Part shown: positions 16,419 to 25,410 of the stretch, in pieces
Layout of the letters: the number at the start of each line of letters is the position of its first letter
Position numbering within the stretch: position 1 is the stretch's first letter
Assembly: GCF_008806385.1 (NCBI RefSeq)
Contig: NZ_VZZK01000011.1
Coordinates: 142,351 to 175,941, forward strand
Length of the DNA: 33,591 nt
Source: Methylobacterium soli
GTDB lineage: Bacteria > Pseudomonadota > Alphaproteobacteria > Rhizobiales > Beijerinckiaceae
Direction of reading: 5' to 3'
Program-made: the position numbers and the translations under genes
The notes under the pieces: generated by a model
Told to the model about the DNA's origin: nothing
What the model saw: the letters and a program-made list of their open reading frames with translations, nothing else
Database searches by the model: none

Positions 16419-18191
16419 CTATGGCGCGACGAGCGGGCCGAGATCCGGATCGGTGAAGCGGTAGGAGATCTGGGCGAAGGCGCCGTAACGTCCGCTGGAG
16501 AACTTCGCCGGCTCGGTCAGATCGGGAAACCGTGCCGTGCCATTCTGCCGGCCAACCGACATTTGCCAGTAGCGGGCGCCGACGCCGACGCTGAGGACCG
16601 GGGTGAGATCGTAGGAGATCACGCCCTCCAGGAAGTAGCCGTTGCCGTTGCCATGCTCGGGTTGCGCGTTGATCTCGGGGCGCAGCCAGTGCCGGTCGTA
16701 GGCGGCAAGGGCCGCGACCGGGAGATAGGCGCCTTCGAGCGACACCTTGAAGCGGTCATAGCGCGCCTCGCCGGCAAGACCGACCCGCAATGCATGCCAG
16801 TGATTATCCTGGGTCAGTCCCAGGATGCTGTTCGGGACTTCGCGCGGGCAGATGCTCGGGTTCGTGGCGATCTGGACGCAGCCGTTGCCGTTCGCGCGCT
16901 CCGCGTAATACTGGTAGCCGAGGAAGGCGCCGAGCTTGTAGGTCTCGTCGCGCAGGACGCTGTAGCCGGCATCGACCGCCGCGAGGGCGATGTCGCCAGT
17001 CCGGATCTTGGAAATCGTGTTCGAGTAGATGTTGCCCCGGATCGGCGGGAAATCCTCGTCGTTGAGCCGGCCGCCGGATGTCACGAAACCGGAGCCCAGG
17101 AAGCCCTTGGCGAACAGGCCGGTCGGATTGTGTTCGAGGCGGGCGAAGGTTTCGCCGGAATGCGCGTCGAAGTCACGATAGGTCAGGCGCGAGATCATCG
17201 TCTGATCGATCGGCCTGTAGAGCGACTTGCGGACGCTGCCCGAGCTGTAGAGGTAGCGCGTGCCGATCTCGAAATCCCAAACCTGCGCGACCGGCGGCAC
17301 GTAGGCCGCCGGATCGGCGAGCGCCCGCGCGACGTCGGTGATCGGACCGATGAACGGGAGGCCATCGTTGTTGAAGCGATAATTGAGTCCGACGCGTCCG
17401 AGCACGCCGCTCATCTCGGCACGGCTGCCGACGGCCAGACGGGGGAAGCGGCCACTGGCGTCCCGGCTGATGACGCTCGCGTCGCCGAGGTCGTAGTAGA
17501 GAATCTCGCCCTTCGCCGAGAGATGCGGGCTGATCGCGTATTCCACGCCGCCGCCCGCGACATAGCCGATCCGCAGATTGCCCTTCCGGCCGTCGAAATC
17601 GGGACGGTTCACACGCTCGAAATTCAAACCCGCATTCGCGGTGGTGTTCGTGTCGATCCGGACATCCCCGAGGGCAACGCCGCCTGTTGCGTAGAGGAAG
17701 ACACGATCGAAGGCGTAGCCGACCTTGGCGCGGGCGGTGGCGAGCCAGTCCAGGCGCTGGCCAGCATGGTAGATACCCTCGGGGAAAAAGGCGCCCGGGA
17801 CGCCCGATTGCCGGAAATCACCCGTCTGGATGCTGTAGGAGCGGATGGGCGTGAACTGGTAATCCGCCGCCGCACCGACGATGAAGCCCGATTCCGGCGT
17901 GACCTGATGATCGTAGCCGATCTCGCTTCCGGCGATGAAATCCCCGGCCTGGCGCGACGAGGGTGAGCGGATCGGGCAGGCCAGGCCGCCCGATTGGCCA
18001 TCGGCGCCGATGCAGACGGGGCTTGTCCTGTTCTCAAAGCCGCCGGCGCCGGCAAACAGGCCGCTATAGGCGCCGGACCAGGTGAAGAGCGGGACCGCCA
18101 CCGCCGGCGACGGCTCCTGGCGCGGCAAGTCGGCCGCGAGGACGCCCACGGTCAAGCCGGCGATCGGTAGTGCAACAAGCAGGGATCGCAC
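16419..18191 (-). CDS. Omp25-type barrel fused to an omptin-like barrel
   Basis: This 590-residue protein uses a GTG start at 18189-18191, chosen because GGAG lies seven bases upstream and a signal peptide follows (SLLVALPIAGLTVGVLAA-DLP). Upstream codons do not look coding. Residues about 35-280 form an Omp25-type barrel (TWSGAYSGLFAGAGGF, RAKVGYAFDRVFLYATGG, VGLNYRF). After a linker, about 310-590 resemble omptins: IGTRYLYSSG, KGFLGSGFVTSGG, LGAFLGYQYY and YDLTPVLSVGVGARYW. The omptin catalytic motifs are kept as Asp378-Glu-Asp380 (NDEDF) and Asp499-Arg-His501 (YDRHW). Their 121-residue separation is close to the 127 of E. coli OmpT as I recall it. The likely role is a surface protease anchored beside a second barrel. 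Catalysis is inferred. Confidence 0.8.
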   Translation of the reverse strand: MRSLLVALPIAGLTVGVLAADLPRQEPSPAVAVPLFTWSGAYSGLFAGAGGFENRTSPVCIGADGQSGGLACPIRSPSSRQAGDFIAGSEIGYDHQVTPESGFIVGAAADYQFTPIRSYSIQTGDFRQSGVPGAFFPEGIYHAGQRLDWLATARAKVGYAFDRVFLYATGGVALGDVRIDTNTTANAGLNFERVNRPDFDGRKGNLRIGYVAGGGVEYAISPHLSAKGEILYYDLGDASVISRDASGRFPRLAVGSRAEMSGVLGRVGLNYRFNNDGLPFIGPITDVARALADPAAYVPPVAQVWDFEIGTRYLYSSGSVRKSLYRPIDQTMISRLTYRDFDAHSGETFARLEHNPTGLFAKGFLGSGFVTSGGRLNDEDFPPIRGNIYSNTISKIRTGDIALAAVDAGYSVLRDETYKLGAFLGYQYYAERANGNGCVQIATNPSICPREVPNSILGLTQDNHWHALRVGLAGEARYDRFKVSLEGAYLPVAALAAYDRHWLRPEINAQPEHGNGNGYFLEGVISYDLTPVLSVGVGARYWQMSVGRQNGTARFPDLTEPAKFSSGRYGAFAQISYRFTDPDLGPLVAP

Positions 18192-18688
18192 GGTGGGCTC
18201 CACAAAGTGGATCACGGTTCTTGTGCTGAACAGTATAGGTCGAGGCTTGCGCACCGTCTGTCGCCAGATTGCAATCCACGCGACCTCAATGCGATGCGGC
18301 GTGGGACGATGGTTCTCTGAGATGGAGAATATCCTATTTCTGCAAGGAATTAGGACCGTAATCACAAATGCGGGATCGTGAGGCTGCACCGGTGCCGCAA
18401 CTCACGAGCCGTCCGACCTCCCTGAGGGAAAGCGGCACCGGGCGCCGAAATGCTGGGCCGGATCCGCACGGACGTGGTCATGCGACCGCGCCAGGGCCTC
18501 CGCACTTTGCGAGCGCCAGGAGGAGGCGGGACCATGCGCGAGACGGCGGTCGTCCGCGCCTCAGAGGGTCCATCTGGTCAAGCCGCATCGGAATGGCGGG
18601 CAGGATCAGGACAAACCGCGCTGGCTTGCTGGCCGTCCGCCCCAATCTGCGCGAAGGATAGCGCGAGGCGGTAGCATAGGGCGGAACG
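18192..18688. other. Divergent intergenic region between barrel and kinase genes
   Basis: About 500 bases. A TATACT on the minus strand (around 18233-18238) about 45 bases upstream of the barrel start could be a -10 element, but no good -35 pairs with it. The stretch 18300-18370 is A+T-richer than its surroundings. No gene is supported on either strand. Confidence 0.4.
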
Positions 18689-20683
18689 TTGAACGGCAAC
18701 AGAACCTTATCGGTTTGGCCGAGTGGCGATGGAGAGATGGCCGGGCGTATTCGCGCGCAGGATTGGGGCGCCACGCCGCTCGGTCCCGCCGAGGGGTGGT
18801 CGGACCGCCTCAAGCTCATGGTCGAGCAGGTGCTTGCAAGCCCGCTCGTCGCGACGCTCGTCTGCGGCTCCGCTCGCATCCTGATCTACAACGATGTTGC
18901 CGCGCGGCTCTACGGCGATCGGCATCCCTCCGCCCTCGGCCGTCCGCTTCCCAAAACCTTCCCGGAGGGCTGGGCAACCGTCGAGCCTTTCTACGCGCGT
19001 GCCTTCGCGGGTGAGACCGTGCATGTCACCGGGCAACCGCTCGACACGCGCGGCGAGGGCAACGCCGCCGATATCTTCGATGCCCTGCTGATGCCGGTGC
19101 GTGAGGCCGACGGCACGGTCGCCTACGTGCACATGACCGGCACGGAGGTGGGGTCCCGCGTGCGGACCGAGGCGGCGCTGCGCGCGAGCGAGGAGACGCT
19201 CGCGGCAGATCTCACGACCGCCAATCTCCTGCGCGACCTCGCGGACCGTCTGGTGACGGAGGAGAACGTCGAGACGATCTACGAGGAGATCCTCTCGGCC
19301 GCCATCGCCGTCATGCAGGCGCATGCGGGAACGGTTCAGGTCTACAATCCGGAGACAAAGTCGCTCGTGCTGCTCGTGGCCCGGAATTTCGAACGCGCGA
19401 TGACCGATCATTTCCACCGCGTCGATGCGGGCAGCCGAACCGCCTGCGGCATCGCGTTGAGGACGAGCAAGCGCACCTTCATCGACTTCGGCGACGATGA
19501 CACGGAAGAGGCATCTGTCCTGCATGCCGAGGCCGGTTACGGCTCGGCACAGGCCACGCCGCTGGTGTCGCGCACGGGCACTCCGCTCGGCATGCTGAAC
19601 ACGCATTGGCGGACATCCCGGCACCGCCCGAGTGAACGGCAATTGCGCTACCTCGACCTGCTCGCGCGCCAAGCCGCCGACCTGATCGACCAGCGGCAGT
19701 CGCAGCGCATTCTGCGCGAGAGCGAGGAGCGCCTGCAGCAATTCGGCGAGGCCTCCTCGGACGTCCTCTGGATCCGCGATAGCGAGACCCTGCAGTGGGT
19801 GTATCTCACGCCGGCCTTCGAGACGATCTACGGGCTCGATCGGAAGACGGCGCTGCGTGGCAACAACATGACGGGCTGGCTCGACCTGATCGTGCCGGAC
19901 GACCGTCAGACCGCCCTCGACAGCATCCAGAGCGTGCGCGCGGGCGAGCGCGCCTCGTTCGAGTACCGCATCCGGCGGCCCAGCGATGGCCTGGTGCGCT
20001 GGCTGCGCAACACGGACTTCCCGATGCGCGACGCCGCGGGGCGGGTTTGCTGGCTCGGCGGTGTTGGCCGAGACATCACCGAGGAGAAGGCGGCGACCTG
20101 GCGCCAGGAGGTGCTGGTCAACGAGCTGCAGCACCGTGCGCGCAACCTGCTCGGCGTGGTGGCCGCCGTCGCGGGACGGACGCTGCGTCAGGGCGGCTCC
20201 GTCGATGCGTTCGAGGAGCGCCTGCAGGCCCTCAGTCGCGCCCAGGCCTTGCTCAGCCAGCACGGAAGCGACAGCGTCGAGGTCGGCGCCCTCGTGCGAG
20301 CCGAACTTGCCGCCCACACCGTGAACGGATCGAGACGGGCGCGCGTCGGCGGCCCCGAGGTGCATCTGACTGCGCGCCAGGTGCAGAACTTCGCGCTTGC
20401 CCTGCATGAACTGGCGACCAACGCCGCGAAGTACGGAGCGCTGAAGGACAGCACCGGCCGGCTTGCCGTGACCTGGGAGATCGTCCGGGACAGGCGAGAG
20501 TGCCGCCGCGTGGCCCTTGACTGGATCGAGAGCGGCGTTGTCCTGCAGCCGGAAGCCGTGATGCGGCGTGGCTACGGGACCGAGTTGATACAGGAAGCTC
20601 TGGCCTACGCGCTCGAAGCCCAGGTCGACTACATCTTCGGCGAGGACGGTGTGCGCTGCCGGATCGAGATGCCGATCACCTGA
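18689..20683 (+). CDS. PAS-GAF-PAS HWE-family sensor histidine kinase
   Basis: This protein has 664 residues from a TTG start with GGGCGGAA upstream. An ATG at 18737 (MAGRIRAQDWGATPLGP) is a credible alternative and fits where relatives begin. Order: an N-terminal PAS-like domain (about 10-150), a GAF domain (about 175-335) and a second PAS (about 345-470) ending in the PAC segment WLGGVGRDITEEK. An HWE-type kinase core follows, with His482 in NELQHRARNLLG, the N-box LHELATNAAKYGAL around His573 and the TWEI segment that names the family. No membrane helix is seen, so it is probably cytoplasmic. The GAF and PAS domains suggest light, redox or ligand sensing. Its partner is probably the receiver at 20754, which follows 70 bases later. 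Confidence 0.9.
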   Translation: MNGNRTLSVWPSGDGEMAGRIRAQDWGATPLGPAEGWSDRLKLMVEQVLASPLVATLVCGSARILIYNDVAARLYGDRHPSALGRPLPKTFPEGWATVEPFYARAFAGETVHVTGQPLDTRGEGNAADIFDALLMPVREADGTVAYVHMTGTEVGSRVRTEAALRASEETLAADLTTANLLRDLADRLVTEENVETIYEEILSAAIAVMQAHAGTVQVYNPETKSLVLLVARNFERAMTDHFHRVDAGSRTACGIALRTSKRTFIDFGDDDTEEASVLHAEAGYGSAQATPLVSRTGTPLGMLNTHWRTSRHRPSERQLRYLDLLARQAADLIDQRQSQRILRESEERLQQFGEASSDVLWIRDSETLQWVYLTPAFETIYGLDRKTALRGNNMTGWLDLIVPDDRQTALDSIQSVRAGERASFEYRIRRPSDGLVRWLRNTDFPMRDAAGRVCWLGGVGRDITEEKAATWRQEVLVNELQHRARNLLGVVAAVAGRTLRQGGSVDAFEERLQALSRAQALLSQHGSDSVEVGALVRAELAAHTVNGSRRARVGGPEVHLTARQVQNFALALHELATNAAKYGALKDSTGRLAVTWEIVRDRRECRRVALDWIESGVVLQPEAVMRRGYGTELIQEALAYALEAQVDYIFGEDGVRCRIEMPIT

Positions 20684-20753
20684 CCTGCCAGAATGCTGAT
20701 CCGTCCGAGGCTGTGAACCTGCTAGAGTTCGGCAGCCTGCACGAGGAGCGTTC

Positions 20754-21143
20754 ATGTCCGATATTGCCAGGCCGCTTGATGGCCGACGTATTCTCGTGGT
20801 CGAGGATGAGTACCTCATCGCGGCCGAGGTCAAGCGCTGGCTGCGACGCGCCGGTGCTGAGGTGGTCGGACCCGTGCCGAGCGCGGAGCAGGCGCTGACC
20901 CTGATCGGGGATGACCGCATCGACGCGGCGGTGCTGGATCTCAACCTTGGCGACAAGCGAACGGCTCTCCCGATTGCCGACCGGCTCGGCGCGCTGGGCG
21001 TGCCCTACCTGTTTGCCACCGGCGACATCCGGGTCTCGCAAGGACATAGCTACGACGACCGGCCGCGGCTGGAGAAGCCCTACGTGGAAGCGGAGTTGGT
21101 CCGCGCTGTCGAGGAACTCGTCGCCGCTCACCCGATGCCCTGA
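20754..21143 (+). CDS. Single-domain response regulator (CheY-like)
   Basis: This 129-residue protein is one receiver domain. Visible are the acidic cluster Glu17-Asp18-Glu19 (VVEDEYLI), phospho-acceptor Asp62 (VLDLNLGD), Thr89 (FATG) and Lys108 (RLEKPY). No output domain follows, so it acts by protein contact or as a phosphate sink. Such stand-alone receivers are typical partners of HWE kinases in alphaproteobacteria, and this one lies 70 bases downstream of the kinase. GAGGAGCG supports the ATG. The pair resembles general stress or photoreceptor signalling modules, but no sigma or anti-sigma gene is present here. Confidence 0.92.
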   Translation: MSDIARPLDGRRILVVEDEYLIAAEVKRWLRRAGAEVVGPVPSAEQALTLIGDDRIDAAVLDLNLGDKRTALPIADRLGALGVPYLFATGDIRVSQGHSYDDRPRLEKPYVEAELVRAVEELVAAHPMP

Positions 21144-21706
21144 CGTCAAACCCCCGCATGTCCGCTTGAGGCGCGACCCCCATCCTGCCGCAGCGGGCCC
21201 GGCTTTGGGGCCGTTCGCGGCCTGTTTCCGAGCGTCGGCAAACTTGGCGCGAGATGATCGCATCGCAAATCCAGGGTGATCTCAAACTTTCGACGCTGTG
21301 CCAAGCGGAGTGATCTCGTTTTTCGGTCTTGGGCGGCCTGGATCTGCAAGATCATCGATCCTGTTGGACGAAAGTTTGCATTCGTCGAGGGCGACACGAT
21401 CGTCGAGGATCAGCTCTTTGCAGGTTCGTCCGCGCAGGGTTTCAGCGGCCAGATGTATCGTCACAAACTTCGCTGTATCGATTGCAGAAATTCAACGTTC
21501 AGGCCGACGCATGAATTTTATTTCAGCGAATTGCAAAAGTAGTCACGCCTTAAATCGGCCATCAGCGGAGGCGAGTTGAACCGGATCGGGGTGTGGCGAG
21601 AATTCGACCGGGCGCGATGCAGTGCTTCCGGTGCGAATGATCTGACGTCATCCACTTGCTCAGAATACAAATCACGCGCTGAATCATTCCAATCGGTAGT
21701 GAGACA
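21144..21706. other. Intergenic region of mixed composition
   Basis: About 560 bases, with lower G+C between about 21270 and 21550 and again at 21650-21700. Several short frames exist on both strands without good ribosome sites or motifs. The lower-GC part could hold the promoter of the DUF4214 gene. I see no intrinsic terminator with a T tract after the response regulator. Confidence 0.4.
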
Positions 21707-23869
21707 ATGGCATCAGGTCTTGGCAGTGCGGCGCCCACGATCAGTCTGGCGCTCTCCAGCGGGACCAGCACGGCGGCGAACCCGACCGGGAATCAGCCCC
21801 TCTCGACAAGTCCCGGAAGCCAGGCGGCCTACTTGAATGCGGCGCAATTCGCGCAAGGATTTCGCTTGGGCGGCGTGGTCACGGGCGCAAGCTTCAGCAC
21901 CATGCTCGGGGTTGCGGTAACCTTCGGCGCAGAGAACAAACCCGCCATTGAGCCGAAGACCGTGTTTCTTCAGGCCGACGGCATCGGTGGCTACTTCTAC
22001 GCATTTCGCGTCGATGCGCGTGGAACGGCGGGCGGCGCCAACGCGTCCTTGGCTGCAGCGCTGACCGACGGCACCTATACGATCCAGGCCAGCACACGTG
22101 ACGCGGCCGGCATCGTCGCACAGACCAGTCCCCAGACGCTGACTATCGACACGCTCGCCCCGTCGGTTTCGATCGGGCCTGCGGGCGGGCTCGTCACGCA
22201 AGCGACGCAGACGATCTCCGGCACGGTCGGCATAGAGGATATCGGCACCACGATCGTGCTTCAGGAGGGCACGGTGCGACTGGGAACGGCGACGGTTGGC
22301 GCCGGCGGAACCTGGACGGCATCCGTCACGCTGGCGAGCCCGGGAAGCCATCTCATCACCGCATCGGGCACGGATGCCGCGGGCAATATCGGGCAGGCTC
22401 AGATCGGCTATACGTTGTCCCTCTTAAGTGGCGGTAATGGTCAGAACGCCGGAAATGGCAGCGGGCCCGCCATCGTCCAAAATCCAGGGGTCGGTCAGGT
22501 CGTCACGCTCGACAGTCAGACCAGCGGCTCCGTCCAGAAAGGCGGCGCCGGGACGCTCGTGATCACGGGCACGAATACGTATCAGGGCGCGACCACGGTC
22601 GAGGCGGGCCGGCTCACCGTCGACGGCTCCATCGTCTCGCCCGTCACGGTCAAGAATGGAGCCGTCCTGGGCGGCCTTGGCAGCGTCGGCGCGGTCACGA
22701 TCGAGGCTGGCGGCGTCCTCTCGCCCGGTCACTCGCCGGGCGCGCTCGCGACCCGCGATCTTCGCCTCGCGGCCGGCGCGGTGCTCAAGGAAGAGCTCGG
22801 TGGCACAGGGGCCGGACAATTCGATCAGCTCACCGTGTCGGGTGGCGTCAGCCTCGGCGGTGCAACTCTCGATGCGACGGCGTATGCGGGCTTCGTTTCG
22901 AAGCGCGGAGACAGCTTCGTGTTCATCGACAATGATGGGACGGATGCGGTCTCCGGCACCTTCGCGGGGCTGAGCGAGGGGGCAAGCCTCAGCCTCGGCG
23001 CGCGCAGCTACCAGATCTGCTACCACGGCGGCGACGGCAACGATGTCGTGCTCACCGACGTCACGCGCCCGAGCGATGCGATCCTCAACCTGTTCGGCTC
23101 CGTCGAGCACAGCACCGCGAGCCAGGCCGGGAGCGTCTACGCGCTCTACGAGGCCGTTCTCGACCGAGCCCCCGATCCGCTCGGCCTGGAAGGCTTCACC
23201 CAGGCGCTCAAGACCGGCATGAGCCTCGCGGATATCGCGCAGGCGCTCCTGACCTCACCGGAGCACGGCCCGCAAGCGGCCAGCACCACCGCGTTCGTGG
23301 AGAGCCTGTACATGCATCTGCTCAACCGCTCCGCGGATGCGGGGGGCCTCGCCTTCTTCACCGACGCGCTGGCCCACGGCGTCAGCCAGGCGCAGGTGGC
23401 CGTGCAGGTCGCGACCTCGGCCGAGGCACAGGCCGTGCTCAAGCCGGTCTTCGAGGCGGGCGTGTTCGTGGGCGATGTCTCGGAGACGGCGGTGGCACGC
23501 CTCTATTACGGCCTGCTCGAGCGTGCGCCGGACGCGGCCGGGCTGCAGAGCTTCGGCGCCGTAGTGGCGCAAGGCTCTGCCACGGGCGGGAGCGCTGGTG
23601 CGCTCCAGGCGCTGAAGAGCGTCGCGAACGCGATGCTGGCCTCGCCGGAATATGCCGCCAGCCACGCCAGCCTGACGAACGCGCAATACGTGGACGAGGT
23701 CTTCGAGGGCGCGTTGGGCCGGCACGCCGACACGGCCGGTCTGAGCTACTGGCAGGACGCCCTCGCGCACGGCGCCTCGCGCGCCGACGTGGCGCTCGGG
23801 ATCGCGCAGAGCCAGGAGGCGCAGGCCCACCTCGTCGGCAATGTCGAGGACGGATGGCACCTGGTCTGA
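21707..23869 (+). CDS. Large DUF4214-repeat surface protein with beta-helix segment
   Basis: This 720-residue protein has no Sec signal peptide. Order: a Ser/Gly/Thr-rich start, an Ig-like region (about 75-240; DGTYTIQASTRDAAG, GSHLITASGTDAAGN), then an autotransporter-type repeat (about 275-400; GAGTLVITGTNTYQGATTVE, GAVLGGLGSVGAVTIEAGG). Four DUF4214 helical repeats of about 45 residues follow (475-710), such as LYEAVLDRAPDPLGLEGF and VFEGALGRHADTAGLSYW. It ends in VEDGWHLV, close to the VEQGWIIA end of the protein at 25411. There is no C-terminal translocator barrel, so the beta-helix piece is not a classical autotransporter. DUF4214 proteins are often associated with type I secretion and surface layers, so export by an ABC system is inferred. 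The ribosome site is weak. Confidence 0.85.
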   Translation: MASGLGSAAPTISLALSSGTSTAANPTGNQPLSTSPGSQAAYLNAAQFAQGFRLGGVVTGASFSTMLGVAVTFGAENKPAIEPKTVFLQADGIGGYFYAFRVDARGTAGGANASLAAALTDGTYTIQASTRDAAGIVAQTSPQTLTIDTLAPSVSIGPAGGLVTQATQTISGTVGIEDIGTTIVLQEGTVRLGTATVGAGGTWTASVTLASPGSHLITASGTDAAGNIGQAQIGYTLSLLSGGNGQNAGNGSGPAIVQNPGVGQVVTLDSQTSGSVQKGGAGTLVITGTNTYQGATTVEAGRLTVDGSIVSPVTVKNGAVLGGLGSVGAVTIEAGGVLSPGHSPGALATRDLRLAAGAVLKEELGGTGAGQFDQLTVSGGVSLGGATLDATAYAGFVSKRGDSFVFIDNDGTDAVSGTFAGLSEGASLSLGARSYQICYHGGDGNDVVLTDVTRPSDAILNLFGSVEHSTASQAGSVYALYEAVLDRAPDPLGLEGFTQALKTGMSLADIAQALLTSPEHGPQAASTTAFVESLYMHLLNRSADAGGLAFFTDALAHGVSQAQVAVQVATSAEAQAVLKPVFEAGVFVGDVSETAVARLYYGLLERAPDAAGLQSFGAVVAQGSATGGSAGALQALKSVANAMLASPEYAASHASLTNAQYVDEVFEGALGRHADTAGLSYWQDALAHGASRADVALGIAQSQEAQAHLVGNVEDGWHLV

Positions 23870-24195
23870 AGCACGAGGACGCTGCCCTGCCGATCTGCGG
23901 GCTGCGAGCACCATGTGCCTGCGGTCGAGATGACCGACCCCGGGCTGCTGCCGCCCGGTCTGTTGATCGGCAAAACTCGCCGGCGGTTTCGGGGTGTTCC
24001 GGGAGAGCCACGCAAGAGCGCCTTCCGCTCATTCCTGCGCTTGTGATCCCGCGGCGAATTCGCCGATTCGATGGACGCCCGCGCACCGAATCCTTATAAG
24101 AACAGAAAGTGAACAAATGCGCGGGCGCACTGACCTCGGCTCGGTTCGGAACGTCCGCCCCTGTGAACGAATGTGGACAGCAAGGAAGAACGCCA
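23870..24195. other. Intergenic region with a 14-bp palindrome
   Basis: About 325 bases with no supported gene. CGGCGAATTCGCCG at 24052-24065 is a perfect palindrome about 130 bases upstream of the next gene. It could be an operator or chance, since EcoRI-like GAATTC cores are self-complementary. The A+T-rich stretch at about 24090-24117 may be promoter DNA. Confidence 0.35.
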
Positions 24196-24444
24196 ATGCC
24201 AGCGGGGCATTACCACTTCCATTGTACAGACGGCGAGGACGCGGTGCTCGATCTGAGCGGCAATGACCTGCGCACGCGCGACGATGTGCATGCCGCGGCC
24301 GCGCGGGCCGCGCGTGCTGTGATGGAGGGCTGCGGCTCTCGGCTCGATTGGTCCGACTGGATCGTCGACGTGCACGATTCCCGCGGCCGGCACGTTCTGA
24401 CGCTGGCCTTCGATGATGCCGATACGGTCAGGCAGGCAGCCTGA
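24196..24444 (+). CDS. Small DUF6894-like protein
   Basis: This 82-residue protein starts at the ATG at 24196 with AAGGAAG upstream. The frame is open further back, without a better start. It opens with MPAGHYHFHCTDGEDAVLDL, has a central helix (VHAAAARAARAVME), and ends with WIVDVHDSRGRHVLTLAFDDA. This pattern of an aromatic start, an Asp-rich turn and a final VxDxxGRxVxTLxF strand is that of a small cytoplasmic family abundant in methylobacteria and rhizobia, which I associate with DUF6894. The function is unknown. It has no close operon partner. Confidence 0.7.
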   Translation: MPAGHYHFHCTDGEDAVLDLSGNDLRTRDDVHAAAARAARAVMEGCGSRLDWSDWIVDVHDSRGRHVLTLAFDDADTVRQAA

Positions 24445-24670
24445 GCCAATCCACGATCGCCGGAAGACGACGATGTGAGCTCAGTGCTCCATGCCGAAGC
24501 AAGGATGCTTGGGATCGGGAGACAATCACGCCCAACGGCGCGTGGCTCGGCCGCGTTCAGGATCGTGGCCGATGAGGGGACGAATATCGGGGGGCGTGGC
24601 GATCCGCGCGCAGGACCGGAAGATTTTTGCGAGGGGCTCACCGCACCCGGCAGCAGAGGACAGAGACGAC

Positions 24671-24946
24671 ATGCCGTTCAAACCGAAATCCTCGGCGGAG
24701 ACGAAGGCCGCCGCTTTGGCATCGGCGATCGTCCGCGCGGCCGACGCCGACGGAGCCCCGTTGCGGATCGGGATCGGCCGGTTGAGGCAGGGCAACCCGC
24801 GCCTGACTCCGCTCGCGATAGGCCAGATGTTCCGCAGGCACCGCGACATCATCGACGCGGTTCTGAGCGATCGAGGCTATCATCTGGTGGATTATTCCGA
24901 TCAGGGCCCTGGCCGCGGAATGGAATTCGAGGTTGGCCCAGCCTGA
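24671..24946 (+). CDS. Hypothetical protein
   Basis: A 91-residue frame starts at the ATG at 24671 with AGAGGACAGAG upstream. The product is mixed alpha/beta and soluble, with an Ala-rich helix (SAETKAAALASAIVRAADA), a basic central part (GIGRLRQGNP, FRRHRDIIDAVLSD) and an acidic C-end (HLVDYSDQGPGRGMEFEVG). I do not recognise the family. The reading frame extends upstream to 24491 but that part looks non-coding. Balanced amino acid composition and a usable ribosome site favour a real gene. Confidence 0.5.
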   Translation: MPFKPKSSAETKAAALASAIVRAADADGAPLRIGIGRLRQGNPRLTPLAIGQMFRRHRDIIDAVLSDRGYHLVDYSDQGPGRGMEFEVGPA

Positions 24947-25410
24947 CGCAACGCCTGGAGCGCTGCGCGCGCGGCGGCAAACGCATCGTGACTGAGCCAA
25001 GCCGATCGGGCGGGGGCGCATCGGCGACGGGCTGGCGCCACAATCTCCATGCGGTGATCCGCGGCCTGCGCTGTTTCAGCGGGCGGGCGGGCTCAGGCTG
25101 GGCTTTGCCGTGACGCGAGGGCCGGCGGATTCCGAGCAGCGATCAGAGTCCTACATCAGATTGTCATAGGTTAAAAAACCGCGGCCGGGTCTGGAAGTCT
25201 CCCGATCTGATCCTGCTGTGAGACATCAGCCTGAAGTCGATGGGCGGCGAATTAAATCGCGTAATCGCGGCGCATACGCCCGTGGGTATGTGGTTCGAGC
25301 TCTGTGTCCACATGTCTCATAATCCGAAAGGATTAGTCATAAACTACGCAGATGCGTCGCCGCCTCCGGCGCTTCCTAGATGCGCTCCTCCACTCAGGGA
25401 GGAGGCAAAA
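24947..25410. other. Intergenic region upstream of the CHRD/DUF4214 gene
   Basis: About 465 bases. The second half (from about 25140) is A+T-richer than the flanking genes, with GGTTAAAAAACC near 25168-25179, a perfect 12-bp palindrome. This looks like promoter or operator DNA for the gene at 25411, whose strong GGGAGGAGG ribosome site ends the region. No gene is supported. Confidence 0.4.

Noticed and set aside
15993..17966. A 657-codon plus-strand frame across the catalase end and the barrel gene
   Set aside because: It crosses two real genes on opposite strands, its product is Arg/Gly/Asp-rich, and it lacks a ribosome site. It is a GC-bias artefact.
18192..18389. N-terminal extension of the double-barrel protein to an ATG at 18389
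   Set aside because: The extra 66 residues are not conserved-looking and would bury the signal peptide. The GTG at 18191 has a ribosome site and opens the signal directly.
18707..20956. A 749-codon minus-strand frame opposite the histidine kinase
   Set aside because: It spans the kinase and runs into the response regulator. The kinase motifs are unambiguous on the plus strand, and the antisense product has no recognisable domain.
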